Assembly (NCBI GenBank): GCA_028554755.1
Contig: JAPTOF010000002.1
Coordinates: 8,667,001 to 8,731,000 of the forward strand
Direction of reading: 5' to 3'
Length of the DNA: 64,000 nt
Source: Cordia subcordata
Lineage: Eukaryota; Streptophyta; Magnoliopsida; Boraginales; Cordiaceae
Positions 24,430 to 36,927 of this stretch are shown here, piece after piece (within the stretch, counting starts at the first letter, position 1; every line of letters starts with the position of its first letter). A model generated the notes under the pieces. It had not been told where the DNA came from and ran no database searches. It worked only from the letters and a program-made list of their open reading frames with translations. Position numbers and translations under genes: made by a program.

Positions 24430-24607
24430 AAAATTTGAGGCAAAATTAGTATACACTCACGACTTAGTATCAGCAGCGATTTTGACAAATCATCGCTAAA
24501 GGTACACATTAAGTGGTAGTCTTTTACAAACATCGGTACTAATTATAATTATAGACAGCGATTTAATTGAAACCCTCGCCTATTTTCATTTTTTTTTTTT
24601 CTGTAGT
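24430..24607 (-). mobile_element. Terminal fragment of a CACTA-type element
   Basis: Read on the minus strand from 24607, the sequence starts CACTACAGAAAA. It continues with subterminal words typical of plant CACTA elements, such as GCGAGGGTTT, ATCGCTG and GCGATGATTTG. The partner terminus was not found, so it may be a fragment. Confidence 0.55.
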
Positions 24608-25073
24608 GGGCGGAATATTTTTTGAAGAACTATTGAAGATCAAGAATAAACCAAGCCAGTTAAAATGAGAACACCAAAAACCATTTTGACCACCGCGTGT
24701 CAGTAATTGAATTGGTAAATGCCACCTTGAACCATATCGTAATTGTAGATGTGGTATTTAAGATTTCAATATACTTTTCCAAACGGCCCATGCCTAGCTA
24801 GGCAGAGTAATTTCCTACGCTTCACAAGAGAAATGAAAAATCTAAGGCCAAATAATAGTTATCTTAGTCTAAATGTTTGTGATGTATTCCGTATATCTTT
24901 CTTTATATTGGGCCAATCAACAAGAATGCATCAATACAAGTGGTAAATTAATAGAATACACCACTTACAACTTGTAGACTACAGAATATAATGCGTAGAA
25001 TAGTAAAACTAGTGAGAGAGAACTTGTGTACCCTAATACGGGACATGCATACTGATTTTGTTAGAAGGACATA

Positions 25074-25284
25074 GGGTTTGTTTGACTTAATTTCTTTCAA
25101 AGTGTTTTCTTTTTAGATTAATGTTTAACGGCAGAGGTCTTTTTTGAAAAATTAAAATTTTTTATTTTTATTTTTTTAAAAAATTGAATTTGAATTTTTC
25201 TTTTTTAAATAGTACCTATTGCAAAAATAATGTTTTATTTTAAAAAATGTGACTTTTGATGAAAAAAACCAATCCAAACAAGCA
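25074..25284. mobile_element. Worn MITE of the MPS1-intron family
   Basis: The ends GGGTTTGTTTGACTT and, reversed, GCTTGTTTGGATTGG face each other. Interior words (TCTTTTTTGAAAAATTAAAA; CCTATTGCAAAAATAATG) match the MITE at 7666-7893. No clean TTA/TAA duplication remains. Confidence 0.5.
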
Positions 25285-25853
25285 TTCATTCTGACTAGCT
25301 TATTATTTATTTATAAACTTGAAGTAATGTGGTACATAACTTCTTTATTTAATAATTAGCTATTTATTAGTAAAAATCTATATATTGAATACAAATCTTG
25401 TATAAACTTATATGATAAGATTCATCTTTGTTATACAAGAAAAGACGATACTACAGAAGGGGAAAAAAATCTAATAAAATAACACCCACGTTGGTTAGAT
25501 TGTATGTGGAAAGTAACACAGAAAAGGAAAATAGTACACTTCATACTAGCGTTCATGACATGATTTAGGTTGCTAACACATGCATCGATATATGAATGTG
25601 TAGTTTTCGATCAAGGGGACCATATATTTGAAGATGACAAAGCAATTAGTGTAGGGGACCATTTGCCTCAATAATTGTTTCAAACCTTAAACATTGTAAT
25701 AATCATTTCACTCAAACACCTTAATCAAGCTCCACGATGTAATACAAACAAAAGTGAGCCCCAGTGAAGAACCAGCACTCCATTTTAGCCGAGATTACAT
25801 CATTCAACAAAATTTTAATTCAGCACACCATTTAAGAGAGTATATATCTTTTC

Positions 25854-25857
25854 CACA

Positions 25858-25924
<67 letters not shown>
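25854..25924. repeat. (CA)n(TA)n compound microsatellite
   Basis: An uninterrupted CA dinucleotide run passes directly into a TA run. A shorter CT run occurs at 26127-26144 and a TA run near 26469-26491. Confidence 0.95.
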
Positions 25925-25926
<2 letters not shown>

Positions 25927-26917
25927 CTCTAAAAAGTATTTAGTCCATCCTTTTGTACGTGATTATTTTTCTAACTAGATTATTTTTTGATTTAAGTTCT
26001 CAGTTTTAATATTTTAGTGAATTATAACATAACTTTTACAAAAAGATCATCAAAGAATTTTTAAGAATTAAATTTTACAAAATATGTTTATATTTTATCC
26101 TTACATAGACTGTAAAACATATGTATCTCTCTCTCTCTCTCTCTAGCGTGACCCCTGTGTGATGCATAGGGAGTGACACATGTAATTAGATATATTAAAT
26201 TTATAGAGTTTTTACATTTTACTAAATAGTTATTAAAACAATTATATATTATGAAATTAATAAAATAATGATGATATATATAAAAAAAGTGTATAATATT
26301 AATTAAATTAAAATATTTAATACAGGAGTGAAACTGAATAAATGATGGAAAACAAAAAATGACTTAAGAATGGGCATATTTAATTAATTGATAAGTAATT
26401 ATGAAAAGCTTGTCATATAGAGTGCCACTCAACAGCACGAAATTGTAGCTTATTTTTCTTTATTATACAGTATATATATATATATATATATACATATTAT
26501 AAAGTAGAGTTTATATTTATCTTTTAGTGACACATATCTTAACTATAACAATTTTTTCCAGCTTCAAAAAAGAATTAAATATTAATAAATATATTATTTA
26601 TCTTTTATTACTTCTTTTACATATAAGATTATTTACTGATTTACTTTATCAACTTAAACATGATTAGCACATCCACATACAGAATGTATAGTGTAGTTAA
26701 TTTATTATTAGATAGTGCGTTAATTTATTATATGTAGTACTTAACTTATCAGTTCCAACACACACTAATCTGTCTTAAGTATCATCTCTTACTCTTTTCT
26801 CATTCTCCTTTAAATCCCACTGTTTGAAGCCTTGCAACATTCCTATACCAACAAGCTGGCCAATTAACAAACTAGTTATTAAGGCTTCATAGCCAGCTAG
26901 CTATACTTTGCTTGGCT
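25925..26917. promoter_or_regulatory. NSP2 upstream region
   Basis: AT-rich DNA upstream of the GRAS gene. The last 150 bp becomes less AT-rich and pyrimidine-rich (near 26775-26830), as plant core promoters and 5' UTRs often are. A weak TATA-like TTTAAAT lies near 26810. No specific binding site can be assigned. Confidence 0.3.
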
Positions 26918-29139
26918 ATGGCCATGGTTGTTGACGACCATGTTCCCAACCACCTTGACTTGTTCGATCACAGCACAACCACAACCACGAACGCGACGAC
27001 CACTACCACCGGGACCACTAGCCCCGCCACCTCTCCGGAGGACGATGGCGGCCATGGTTGCAAGTGGAGTGATTGGTCCCCCGTCATCGACTGGGAGGCG
27101 CTGTCACTTTCCAACCACCAGGATGATTTCGAGGACTTGATTCAATCCATGGTTGATGAGAACACTGAACCAAATCACCAACCATCTGGATCCGTCCATG
27201 AAGCTGGTTACTGCGCACTACAAGATTTTAGGTTAGTATTTAAGTATTTTTTTATAAGTTGGAGCAAGCGTAGAAAAGTAATTAAAATGATAATTTTTAT
27301 CTTCGCTACGGTTTTAAACGTAACAAATATGATTTACATCACAAAAATGTAACAAAGTTTGAATTTCATTTCATCCATACCTAAATTTACTAGATTTTCA
27401 AGTATACCAAATTTTAGCTACACTTCTGAAAGGAACAAAAATTAGTTTTGATTTTAAGTGTAGCATCAATTTATAGTTACATTAAAAACTCTATGCTTGA
27501 TTCAAGTATAACTAGTTAATTTTGTTACTATTCTACAATTACCGGACCTAATCCTTCACAAAAAAGTTAGAAATTCCATATATTTTGACAAAAAATGTAA
27601 CTAGAAGTTACAACATATACAACTGTTTGCTTGATTAATTGTAGTGGAGGCTCAATGTCTTCCCCGGAGTTTATGACGATCGACGAAGAAGCCAACAGCA
27701 GCACAGAAGATTTCAAAGGGCTGAGGCTGGTCCACCTGCTGATGGCGGCGGCCGAGGCCTTAACCGGCGTGAACAAGAGCCGTGAACTGGCTCGAGTGAT
27801 ATTGGTTCGGCTCAAGGAGTTGGTGTCTCCGACCGGCGGCACCAACATGGAGAGATTGGCGGCGTATTTCACCGAGGCCTTGCAGGGTCTGTTAGAAGGC
27901 ACCACCAATATGAACCTCAAGCACATCTTGAATCATCATCATCATCATCATCACAAAGATCATCACCATCATGATCATCAGCAGCACCAAACAGACTTTC
28001 TTGCTGCGTTTCAGCTGCTGCAAGACATGTCGCCTTATGTTAAATTCGGCCACTTCACTGCAAATCAGGCAATATTAGAAGCCGTGGCACATGACAGAAG
28101 GGTTCATATTGTCGATTATGATATCATGGAGGGCATTCAATGGGCTTCTCTAATGCAAGCCCTGGTTTCAAGAAAAGATGGCCGACCAGCTCCACACCTC
28201 AGAATCACAGCATTATCCAGGGGTGGCAGCTGTGGCCGGAGATCGATCGGGACCGTCCAAGAAACCGGCAGGCGATTAGCATCGTTCGCAGCATCGATTA
28301 ACCAACCATTTTCGTTTCACCAGTGTAGGGTCGACTCCGACGAGACATTCAAACCATCTGCGGTGAAATTGGTTAAAGGAGAAGCACTTATCATCAATTG
28401 CATGTTACACTTGCCGCATTTTACGAACCGTGCCCGGGATTCAATTGCGTCTTTTTTATCCGAGTCCACAAGTAATGAGTTACTACCTCGTCTAAAAGTT
28501 CAAATTTATTAAAAAAAATATTAATTAATTAATTAATTTTGTTAACATGTCCTTTCACGGGGAGCATAACTTATTTAGAGGCTTAATTTTGAACCGGCTT
28601 CTAAACTTTGATGCTATATTGAATACCATCTCATATAAAAATTTAAACTTGTAGAAAAAGTTATTGATTTATTTATTGTGTTAACAATAGGCCTGCAACC
28701 AAGACTGGTGACGCTCGTGGAGGAAGAGGTGGGCTCCAACGGCGAGGGAGGGTTCGTGGGCAGGTTTATGGACTCGTTGCACCATTATTCAGCCATGTAC
28801 GACTCGCTCGAAGCAGGGTTTCCATTACAAGGGCGAGCAAGAGCATTGGTGGAAAGGGTTTTTCTGGGTCCTCGTATTATTGGTTCGGTGGCTCAAATCT
28901 ATCGGAGCCGTGGCGAAGACGAAGGCTACTCATGGGGCCAATGGTTAGGCGCGTTGGGGTTTGCTCCGGTGAGCATAAGCTTTGCCAACCATTGTCAAGC
29001 AAAGTTGTTGTTGGGTCTTTTTAATGATGGTTACAGGGTTGAGGAATTAGGAAGTAATAAGCTCGTACTAGGGTGGAAATCTCGCCGTTTGCTTTCTGCT
29101 TCTGTTTGGACATCTCCGGATCATCATACAAACTTGTAA
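26918..29139 (+). CDS. GRAS transcription factor NSP2
   Basis: GRAS regulator that partners NSP1 in nodulation and mycorrhizal signalling and in strigolactone gene expression; nuclear. Exons 26918-27231, 27645-28471 and 28691-29139 join with matching phases (2 and 1) to give 529 residues, near the usual 500-odd. The N-terminal [12 protein letters not shown] matches the NSP2 signature before the GRAS domain. The domain shows [21 protein letters not shown] (from about 130), [11 protein letters not shown] (258-268), [30 protein letters not shown] and a C-terminal SAW block [10 protein letters not shown] histidine-rich spacer lies at 201-219. The start is the first in-frame ATG at 26918; ATG 26924 is an alternative. 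Known NSP2 genes are mostly intronless, so the two introns (413 and 219 bp) are unusual. The intron 2 junction restores the family sequence exactly. Confidence 0.92.
27794..27814 (+). promoter_or_regulatory. Predicted miR171h target site in NSP2
   Basis: The 21 nt encoding ARVILVR (residues 154-160) match the known miR171h-binding segment of legume NSP2 mRNA. From my memory of the microRNA, differences are one G:U wobble near microRNA position 10 and one mismatch at position 1. This would allow post-transcriptional repression in root tissue. The microRNA gene is not in this window. Confidence 0.7.
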
Positions 29140-30998
29140 AATTAAATTAATTCCTTGTCTCAAATTTCCCGTCCAAAAAAGCCTTGTTTGTAAATTATGT
29201 TCCAGGGGCCCTCTGTCGGTAATGCCTACGGAACTTTTGATAAAACAGTAGATAATTGCAACGGAGGAGTCCATCAAAGAACTTCCTTTGAAATTCTTTA
29301 GGTTCATAAATACTTTGGTGCAATTAATAACATATGATCCCATCTACAAGAGGGACGATCCAAGTTAATCAAGTATATAAGAATTATCAGAAGCAGTTTA
29401 AAAGAAATTAACTTTATAACTTATTCGAACCCAAGATATAAATAAAATTCTCACTCGTATCCCAAGCATTCCACTACTAGATTAATCCCTTTTCGTCCAA
29501 ATAATTTTAAGTCTGTAAAATGTAATTTTGTGAAAAATATGCCATTTAAACTTAAACTTTAGAAAGTGAATAATCTCTTTCTTGTCTTTGTTAAATTGCA
29601 TAAATGATTTGAAGCCATTGTTAAAGTCAACTAAAACTTATATAATCCTTTATATCTGATCAAGAAGAAATGATTCAACTGTATATTTCTGAAAAATAGA
29701 AACATGGAATTTATAGTATATGGAGCTAATTAGAGATATATAAAGAAACCGCCAAATTGAACTGATAAAGATGGCGTTTAATGTGTACCCCAATATTAAC
29801 ACAATAAGCATAGTAATCAACTCTCCATATGAAGTGATGACGACACATTGATTCAAAATCGAATCTGAGTTTGTCTTTAGGCCTGCTGAACAATGCCACT
29901 TGCTTAACGACATTTTTATGAAGTTAATGACTATATATATATATATATATATACTTGTTATCATCTGTGTCAGCAAATTAAGTATGCATATGCTTTAACT
30001 AGTTTAATGTTTTTGTCCAGTGTAAGAACATGTATCCTCAACCAACAAACATGTACAAGTTCTCCGCCGTCCTCACAAATCTACTCTCGTCCGTCAACAA
30101 CCAACACAAGTTCTCTTTGTATTTCTTCACTTCCGAAATTAACTTGGTCTTTCTTCGGACAACGTAACTTATTTACCCTTTTACTTTCTTGCTTCGCTTA
30201 ATTTTGACTGTTGAATTTCAATTTAAGACTCTAGACAAGAATAATTGATATTATTAGATTCATATAATCAACTTTATTAGCTGAGTTGAACACAATTCAG
30301 GAACTGAGTTTGATCCTAGTCTCTTGGGTTGAGTACCTTGATTTGCTTAGTAGTTAAGTTGTAGGGGTAATAAGGTCTTTCCACTTAGAGTTTACCAACT
30401 GGTCATCAAATTTTTAAGTACGGTTGTTTGGATTCCACTAATGAGATTCTCTCTTACAAGAACACTTATTTAGTTAGACAAGAAACTCACAAAACTCTAC
30501 ACATTTTGTTGTCGTAATTTAGTATAGATCCTCAAGTTCTTCAGCTATTCTGAATATCTTCAGGGTATTATAGTTAATTATAGGGTTGCATATGGTGGCA
30601 GCATTGGCATTGTCATTCTCAGGTGAAGAGGGTTTTGGTATTCTTTTTTCTTTTCTTTTTCTTTTTTTCATGCCCTTCCGCTAACTCATGAGTCAGGAGG
30701 ATCATACATACCTTCTTCAGGAATAAAATCATTAGTTCAAAGTAACCAAAGATCTGCTATTTTTTTCGAGTAAAGGAATATTATTGCAAAATATAATGGA
30801 ACTTTTTATTTGTCTATTGTACACAGAATGATTTGAAATACCAATTTAGTATTATATATACATGTTCGAGTGGATCGACCAGACAGCCTACTACTCTTTG
30901 AATCTTGTGTTTGGACTCTCATGCCTCCTTGAAATGCGTTAACCAAACAATCCGTAATCTATCAATCCGTAATCTGTCTATAAACATTAAAAGAAAAA

Positions 30999-31049
<51 letters not shown>

Positions 31050-33107
31050 GAAAAGGAAAAATGAGGAGTCTAGGTTAATAGATAATGTTCCCTATAATTA
31101 AAGAATTTCAATTTATTTGTAACTTAAGAGACGTCAATAAATTGTTTAATGAAAAAGAAGTAAACAGAGGTCGTAGAAAGAAAGCTTAGAGGCCAAACTG
31201 CTTCATGGTTATAGTCGAAGAAGTCAAGGAGTCATGGAACACTTGATTTAAGAATTTAAACTATTTTAGATATTTTACATCTAATTAGTTAAATATATAT
31301 CTTTAAAACGTCTATATGTATATATTTATATACACACACATACACGACATAAGGCCTGCCATCACGTACTGTTGTCCCAAAATAGTTAAGTTGACGATAA
31401 CAATAAGAGTAAATTCAAGTCATTACAAAGTATACAAAGATCTCACAAAAAAACAACATGATATATATATACATATATATATATGTATGTATAAAATAAC
31501 TAAATTCAGCAATATCCTTTCTATAAGTTTAAGCTTTTAAATTAAATTATCACTCTAATATGATATTAGAATTTAAAAATCAAACAGTCTCAGATTTGAA
31601 ATTTATCGCCACCTATTTAAAAAAATATTAAACTTATATCATTGGATCCTTGTCATATCGTGGTTAACATTTTGAGGAGATTCAAAACCCTGCAAAAGTA
31701 GCCATGTGTAGAAAAGGAGAAGGGCACGGGCAGATATGAGCTTGTTTTTTCATTTGTTTGCTTCCTGCAAAGTGCGGTAACCAAATTTACAGACATCTTT
31801 GAAGTTTGTTGATGAGAGTTGAGAGATGAGCCGCACCGGGGTGACCAAAAAGAAAAAAAAGCAATTGAAATACACAGTTACGTTGGTTGCCACATCCCTC
31901 TCTCTGCCATAATCAAAGTCTTTGTATTGGTTAATGGGGTCGCATCGCTGGAACTTGGGAAGATTCCTCGAATGTGCCTTTCACATATAAACCTATTCAG
32001 ATTTAATATTGCATGAAAACAACTAAAAAATGCATTATTTAAGCAAAGATACCTTTTTTGTGTCCCATCGTGACTTCATCATTCATATCTGGCTTCAGTT
32101 GAATCTACTTTTAATTATTGGGCATTAATGAAATGGACATTCAAACAACCAATTAGTCAGCTATTATAGCAGCTTTTTTGGAACGTCTTACGTATAAAAA
32201 TGGAGGAAATTTCACTAGTAAGAATAATTTGACAATATGCTTGCATCACATGATGGGCCACCAACTATATATTTTTCTAAGCATATCTCCTTTTCATATT
32301 ACATTCAAAATAACTATTCAACTTGTCGCGGTGGCATGCGCATGCTCCCTGTCCTAGCTACTACTGTGGAGGAGAAATCAATTATCGACTTGCGATATTA
32401 CAGTATGTTGTTGATTCGTTATTTTATGATTTAAAATGTTTTTATTTTTATGTGCATATCAATATTAATTTGTTAATTAAGTGATATCATCTTAAGAACA
32501 TGTCAAAACCAAAAAAAAATCCCTCCGTTTTTCAATATTAATCCTTTTTAACTTTCTTCGGACAAATTGGCTACCTTACCTGCCGTACTTTTAGTGTGTT
32601 TGGAACTATTAAAATTTGGAGATATCTTATAAAATTTAAAATATCTTATTATATGCAACATGTATTTTATAATTATAAAAAAATAAGATAGGATGGATTG
32701 CTTATTTTTTATAAAATAAAAAATATAGATTGTTTTAAAATTTTTAAAGGATCCATGATAAGATGTCTTAAATCTTATAAGATTTTCCTCCATTTCAATA
32801 GGATAATCATCTTAAAATAAGACTATAACAAACAGAGCATTTATACATTTATTTTAAGATTGTGACATGCACAATTGGTAGTTTTTTTTTATATATATAT
32901 ATAATTTAGTTTTTAATTTTTTTAGATTTAAAAAAAATCAATTTATGTCGCAAACGATGTCAATTTTGAGCTTTAAATATCAAAATACCAATCATTATTT
33001 TGCATAACCAAACAAAGAGTAACCTTTCTCAAAACACATATGATTATCAATGTCTCTATCTCTCTACAGTATATTTGCTGATTATGACATAAAAATATAA
33101 CCAAAGT
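29140..33107. other. Gene-poor AT-rich spacer
   Basis: No gene is supported. Microsatellites lie near 29931-29952 (TA), 31000-31048 (GA) and 31458-31490 (TA-rich). A stretch at 32590-32840 has weak MITE-like ends. Short frames have biased, low-complexity composition. Confidence 0.4.
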
Positions 33108-34585
33108 TTTGAAAATATTAATTTCTTTTTGAATTATGTCAAACTTAACTATTTCCTTTATATTCTACTTTCATTCTTCCAAAAAGCTTACTATATTTAG
33201 TTTTGGGAAGTATACACTAACTACATATAAAAAGTTTTCCTTTTATTATCTCATAATAAGAAAAGCGAAAAATTTTGGCATATTTAACTCTAGAAAACAT
33301 ACACTGGCTAATACCAACAAAAAGTAATTAAAGAAATGAAAGTTATAGCAATCTGGTATATAAAACCATTCTCATAATAAAATTAAAGGCATGCAATACA
33401 AATAATTATTAAGGTAAATGGTTTAGGCTAAAAACATTAAGGCTTAACTGTCATAAACGTTGTTCAAACAATATAACAATACGTTGTTCGGGCTTATGGC
33501 ACCCAAACTCACTTTTACAGAAACCATTAGATCCCCATCAAACCCAGTGGGTTGAGCTAGCAAGTACGATTCTTTAATTAATTACTAGGCCCGATTTGAT
33601 TAAGAGAGTCTTGCTTTTTGATGGGTATGTATTTGGAAATGGCTTTATTTTGGCCAAGTCTTGGCTATACATGTGTGTGCGTGCACAAATACATATATAC
33701 ACAAGGTGACCTAGCTCTACCATGATTAGGAGTTATTGTCCTAGTAGGTTACGTTGATTTTCTTAAGGCATTTAGGATTTCTCTTGTTCATCTAAAAATT
33801 GGATATTAATCAGTGTACAGGTTAAGAGATGTGACTCGTGAGATAGAATGCAGAGAGCGATTAGCCAAATTTTCAAAATTGGATATTTGGAAATGGCTTT
33901 ATTTTGGCCAAGTCTTGGCTAGAATATTTATCTTATTTCCAATATCAACGTTATTTAATAAAGTTTTCCTGTTTGCCTATGGAATAAGTGAAACGTCGTA
34001 CCATGTAATCATGTGTGTTGAACTGGAAATATCAAAATACCAATCATTATCTTGGTAGGTTTTTTTTTTTTTAAAAAAAAATCTAGTTTCTAAACTTTTT
34101 AGTAATATTCTCTAGAATTATAAAATGAAAGTCAATTTTGAAAATATTTAATTTCTTATTTGATTATGTCGAACTTAATTTCTACCTTTATTCTATTTTC
34201 AATTTTCCAAAGAGTACATTTAGTTTTGGGAAGTATACACTAACTACATATAAATAGTAGAAGCCTTGTTCTAGTACATCATTCTTAAGTCCCTGTTATT
34301 ACCTCACAAGAAAAGATAAAAATCCTAGCATATTTAATTGTAGATAACATACAACGGCTAATACCAACAAACAGAAAAGTAAACAAATGAAAGCTATAGC
34401 AATCTGTTATATAAAACCATTCACCTTAATGATATTATTAATGGCAATACAAATAATTATCAAGGTGAATGGTTTAGGCTAATAATATCATTAAGGGCTT
34501 AACTGTCAGAGACGTTGTGCAAACAATTTAATAATATGTTGTTTAGGCCCGAGTTGATTATGAGCGGCTTGCTTTGTGGAGGGAA
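33108..34585 (+). repeat. Local segmental duplication, two diverged copies
   Basis: Copy one (33108-about 33625) and copy two (34135-about 34585) share TTTTGGGAAGTATACACTAA, AAATGAAAG(T/C)TATAGCAATC, TAAATGGTTTAGGCTAA-type words and AAGGCTTAACTGTCA in the same order. A linked phrase, ATGGCTTTATTTTGG, occurs at about 33640, 33893 and 35391. Non-coding. Confidence 0.8.
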
Positions 34586-34723
34586 TGGACTTATTTGGAT
34601 GATTCACTTTTTTCAAAAAAAAACATTGAAATTGAGCTTTTCCCTTTGAAGTCTAATCCAAATACGTATTGAATATATGTATACATACATATACATATAT
34701 ACACATACATATATATTATATAT

Positions 34724-35246
34724 TGTTGGGTTATGGCTCAAGTGCTAAGCCCAAATCCATATTGAAATTAGGACAGAGTTTTAATGAGAGTTAAAATTCT
34801 AGTTATGATAAAAGTCTTAATTATGGTAGGATTGATAGATTAGGAAATCCTTTATCTTGGAAGATAAGGAAATCTCCTCTATAAATAAGACTCTTGTATT
34901 AGTTGTATAAGGTGTACCTTAGGGCCACACCCCATGGGGGGTGTGGGTGAGAGAGAGAGCCTGAGAGAATTGAGAGTGTCTTATATTCGTTCTAGTCCTG
35001 TTGAGGATAGAACCGGTATAAGAACTCCCGTTATAAGAACTCAGTAGGGGAGGGTTTAGACTTTTCTTTCCGTGCAAAAAGTCATCACCTGAGTTGTAAT
35101 CCCATTATTGTTGAATAGTGAAATTTATCCCAGAAGGGATCGTGGACGTAGGTAGAGGGCCGAACCACGTTTAATAGTACGTATTCTTTTCTCGTTACTC
35201 GTGCTTTAATTCTGCTGCATGAGTGTGTGTTATGCGTCCTAATTTC

Positions 35247-35252
<6 letters not shown>
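34724..35252 (+). mobile_element. Solo LTR inserted in a TA-rich repeat
   Basis: A unit of about 529 bp begins TGTTGGGTTATGG and ends TTTCCCAATA. It has LTR-style anatomy: TATA-like CTATAAATAAG near 34879, GAGAGAGAG leader DNA, TTGTAATCCC, and GGACGTAGGTAGAGGGCCGA near the end. It is flanked on both sides by TA repeats, so the target duplication (probably TATAT) is not diagnostic. No internal region is present. Ty1/Copia type is likely. Confidence 0.72.
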
Positions 35253-35299
<47 letters not shown>

Positions 35300-35737
35300 T
35301 ACATGCACACACATACATACATTTTTTTTTTTTGAAAACAAATTACTTTTCCATAAAAAATCAATTCAAAGAGAGCCTTAATAATTGGCAATGGCTTTAT
35401 TTTGGTGAAGTCTTCACCATACACGCACAGAGATATATATGCATCTAGAGGGTCGTCCAAAATTGACACGATTTTCCGCGTAATATACGACTTTTTTGTG
35501 ACAAACTTACATTTTAAAAATATAAAATAAAACATAAAAAAGAACAACAATAAATCAAATTTAAGTTGCTTAATAAGCTAAACAAATAAAAAAATTAAAA
35601 ATACCCCTAACTAAAATAAGGCTTTGCTTAATAATTTTGATACGTATGGGGTAATATATGGATTATAATTAAAACATTATGGAGAAATTGAATTTAAAGA
35701 AGACAATGCATTCTTCTACATATATATAAAATTAAAG
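35253..35737. repeat. (TA)n microsatellite and AT-rich spacer
   Basis: A TA run of over 40 bp occupies about 35250-35296. It is followed by a third copy of the ATGGCTTTATTTTGG phrase near 35391 and featureless DNA up to the F-box pseudogene. Confidence 0.7.
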
Positions 35738-36924
35738 TTAAACGGAAGAGAGCGACATAATAACCTGATGAGCATTCCACCATCTGTAGTGATGTAGATT
35801 CTTCTCCTTGTGCTGCAAAACACAAGGAATCATTGAAAGAGTTGATTCATGTGTAGAAACACGATACTGAAATACTCTATCTGGTATTGCTACCATTATT
35901 CTCAACCCATCTTCTTCATTCTCAGACGATAATATACTCAGTATTCTTACTGCGAAACGAGTCCCAAACCAAAATTGCTCAGGCAAGCCTAACATATGCT
36001 TCAGCTCAACACAATGCTTCACAGCCCACTTGGAATTATCTTCTCTAAGCTGTCAAATATCAAACATGTTGTCTTGAGCTCCGTGTACTTCGACAAGATG
36101 CAAATGACCACAAGATTCCCCAAAGTATTCGATCCTCCTCTTTCTTTGGCCATGGCGGATTGGAGTTGCTCCCATTGGCTTGATGCACTTTTCTCAACAT
36201 CGAAGCAAATAAACGGCCCGTATCTACTCAACCAATGTACTGCATTTTTCAAGAAAACCCCATCTCTAAACATAAAATCATTATTCACATCCTTAGCTTC
36301 CAGAGAAACACCAGAGTCTTCCCAAACCCTTGTCTCAGATGAGTAGATTGAGAACCTATAGCGAGCTTCGTGAACCCAAACGCAAACCACTTTGTAGAAA
36401 GGCGAGGTTCGAGGATCAAAAGCTAAATTGATGGACAAAATATTCGCCACGAGAGGTGTTTCGATGTCTACAAGCTTTGTAGACTGCTTAGTTGTGGGGT
36501 TGCAGATGTAATAGTGTCGAATGTGTTTAATGTGATCTTTGTAGCGGATCACACACACGCAGAGCAAGCCATTGCAGGAGCTGATACTCTTGATGTCAGA
36601 ATTTGAATCAACAAGTTTAAGAAATCTAAATGGGTTGTCTTTGATCATCATCTTCATCATTTGTCGTCCATCGGGAGAAATGAAGTTGAGTCTTGGGTGA
36701 TGAGCAGTGCTGAGTTGATACAAGAGTAAGCCGACAACAACGTTGGCATTTGGGTTTTGTCGGATGTAATTGTAGTTGAATGTGGGGTTGGAGATTATTG
36801 AACGCCATTGTTTGGAGACGCACTTGAATCGGAGCAAATCTTTCTCGGGCAATCGTAGTAGAATGGTTGTAATGATGTCTTCCTTCTCGGTTATTTGTTT
36901 GGCCCGAGAGTGAAGAATTTCAAA
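35738..36924 (-). pseudogene. F-box (F-box-associated domain) gene, broken
   Basis: It encodes an F-box substrate adaptor of the SCF ubiquitin ligase type. An N-terminal F-box, with ITEKEDIITTILLRLPEKD then LLRFKCVSKQWRSIISNP, is followed by a typical F-box-associated region with SSCNGLLCV, YYICNPTTKQ and LAFDP. Two defects are visible. No in-frame ATG lies between the upstream stop at 36925-36927 and the F-box; the codon before the PEKDLL block is TTG for a conserved leucine. Near 36022-36036 the frame ends at TGA after KIIPSGL, while the C-terminal part continues one frame over (WAVKHCVELKHMLG to YRWWNAHQVIMSLSSV, stop at 35738). A one-base deletion explains it; no plausible splice pair does. 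A sequencing error cannot be excluded. Confidence 0.8.
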
Positions 36925-36927
36925 TCA

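Noticed and set aside
26912..26917. An earlier NSP2 start at TTG 26912
   Set aside because: TTG is not a normal plant nuclear start. The first in-frame ATG is at 26918.
32590..32840. A MITE with GTGTGTTTGGAAC and CAAACAGAGC ends
   Set aside because: The ends match poorly and no target duplication is visible, so it is not called as an element.
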